Origin: Coriobacteriia bacterium
GTDB taxonomy: Bacteria > Actinomycetota > Coriobacteriia > WRKU01 > WQUG01
Assembly: GCA_009779395.1 (NCBI GenBank)
Contig: WREJ01000072.1
Location: 1 to 6,145 of the forward strand
Reading direction: 5' to 3'
Length of the DNA: 6,145 bases
Part shown: one piece after another, positions 6,105-6,145 of the stretch
Layout of the letters: each line of letters opens with the position of its first letter
Position numbering within the stretch: position 1 is the stretch's first letter
Notes under the pieces: generated by a model
Seen by the model: only the letters and a program-made list of their open reading frames with translations
The model's database searches: none
Told to the model about the DNA's origin: nothing
Program-made: the position numbers and the translations under genes

Positions 6105-6113
6105 TGTTACAAT
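6105..6113 (+). promoter_or_regulatory. Extended -10 promoter pointing out of the window
   Basis: TG-T-TACAAT has the extended -10 form with five of six consensus bases in the hexamer. No good -35 box is visible 17 bases upstream (TTCGAG). Transcription would start near 6120 and run right, so any gene it serves lies beyond 6145. Apart from this site I see nothing assignable between 6042 and 6145. Confidence 0.3.
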
Positions 6114-6145
6114 TTCTCTTCTAGTGAAACAGTACTATGTAACTG

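Noticed and set aside
5818..6105. 95-codon - strand ORF starting at 6105, of which the small peptide is the C-terminal third
   Set aside because: Its start lacks a proper ribosome site, its middle is Lys/Leu-rich from AT-rich promoter-like DNA, and a strong ribosome site precedes the internal ATG at 5925. The shorter product is preferred, though the long form cannot be excluded.
6130..6145. CAGT...ACTG dyad at the right edge
   Set aside because: Only four paired bases per arm and cut by the window edge; not enough to call an operator.
1..6145. CRISPR array, tRNA, rRNA or insertion sequence
   Set aside because: No regularly spaced direct repeats, cloverleaf, rRNA-like stretch or transposase motif was seen on either strand.

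Overview
The window carries the 3' part of a bacterial cell-surface polysaccharide operon on the + strand (about positions 1-5686), followed by a gene-poor, structured stretch (5687-6145). I read that stretch as a candidate type I toxin-antitoxin locus. No ribosomal or other taxonomic marker is present, so the organism is uncertain. The AGGAGG ribosome binding site, the 1-base TGATG gene overlaps, the moderate GC content with an AT-rich promoter region, and the TPR-tailed ligase would fit a Gram-positive-type lineage (Actinobacteria/Coriobacteriia, Firmicutes) or Chloroflexi. I cannot decide between these, and TGA is used as stop.

Operon (2-5686): four genes in one direction. In order they are an alpha-D-phosphohexomutase (5' end outside the window), a GT4 glycosyltransferase, a polyprenyl-phosphate sugar-1-phosphate transferase (priming enzyme), and an O-antigen ligase/polymerase-like membrane protein with a C-terminal TPR domain. 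All three junctions have the same form, TGATG, where the stop and start codons share one A. This implies one transcript with coupled translation. The likely division of labour is: the mutase supplies hexose-1-phosphate for nucleotide sugars; the priming transferase places the first sugar phosphate on the lipid carrier; the GT4 enzyme extends the chain; the ligase-like protein polymerises it or transfers it to its final acceptor. No flippase, chain-length regulator or nucleotide-sugar synthase lies inside the window.

Tail (5687-6145): on the - strand, a strong Shine-Dalgarno precedes a 35-codon ORF (5925-5818) for a hydrophobic peptide whose charged residues line one helix face. The ORF sits between the arms of a perfect 14-bp inverted repeat (5748-5761 and 5966-5979). 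These arms would lie at the two ends of the transcript and could close it into a circle-like fold. A hairpin at 5934-5951 buries the Shine-Dalgarno, and an extended -10 promoter with an AT-rich upstream tract (5988-6041) could start the mRNA right at the repeat. On the + strand, a good promoter (5706-5734, 17-bp spacer, TAGAAT) points into the 3' end of this transcript. About 60 bases downstream of its likely start is a 14-bp hairpin that pairs fully only in the + strand RNA. Together these predict a short antisense RNA of about 100 nt overlapping the 3' end of the toxin mRNA, the geometry of txpA/RatA and bsrG/SR4. I do not recognise the peptide as a named toxin, so this is the main candidate for something undescribed. 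It rests on sequence reading only.
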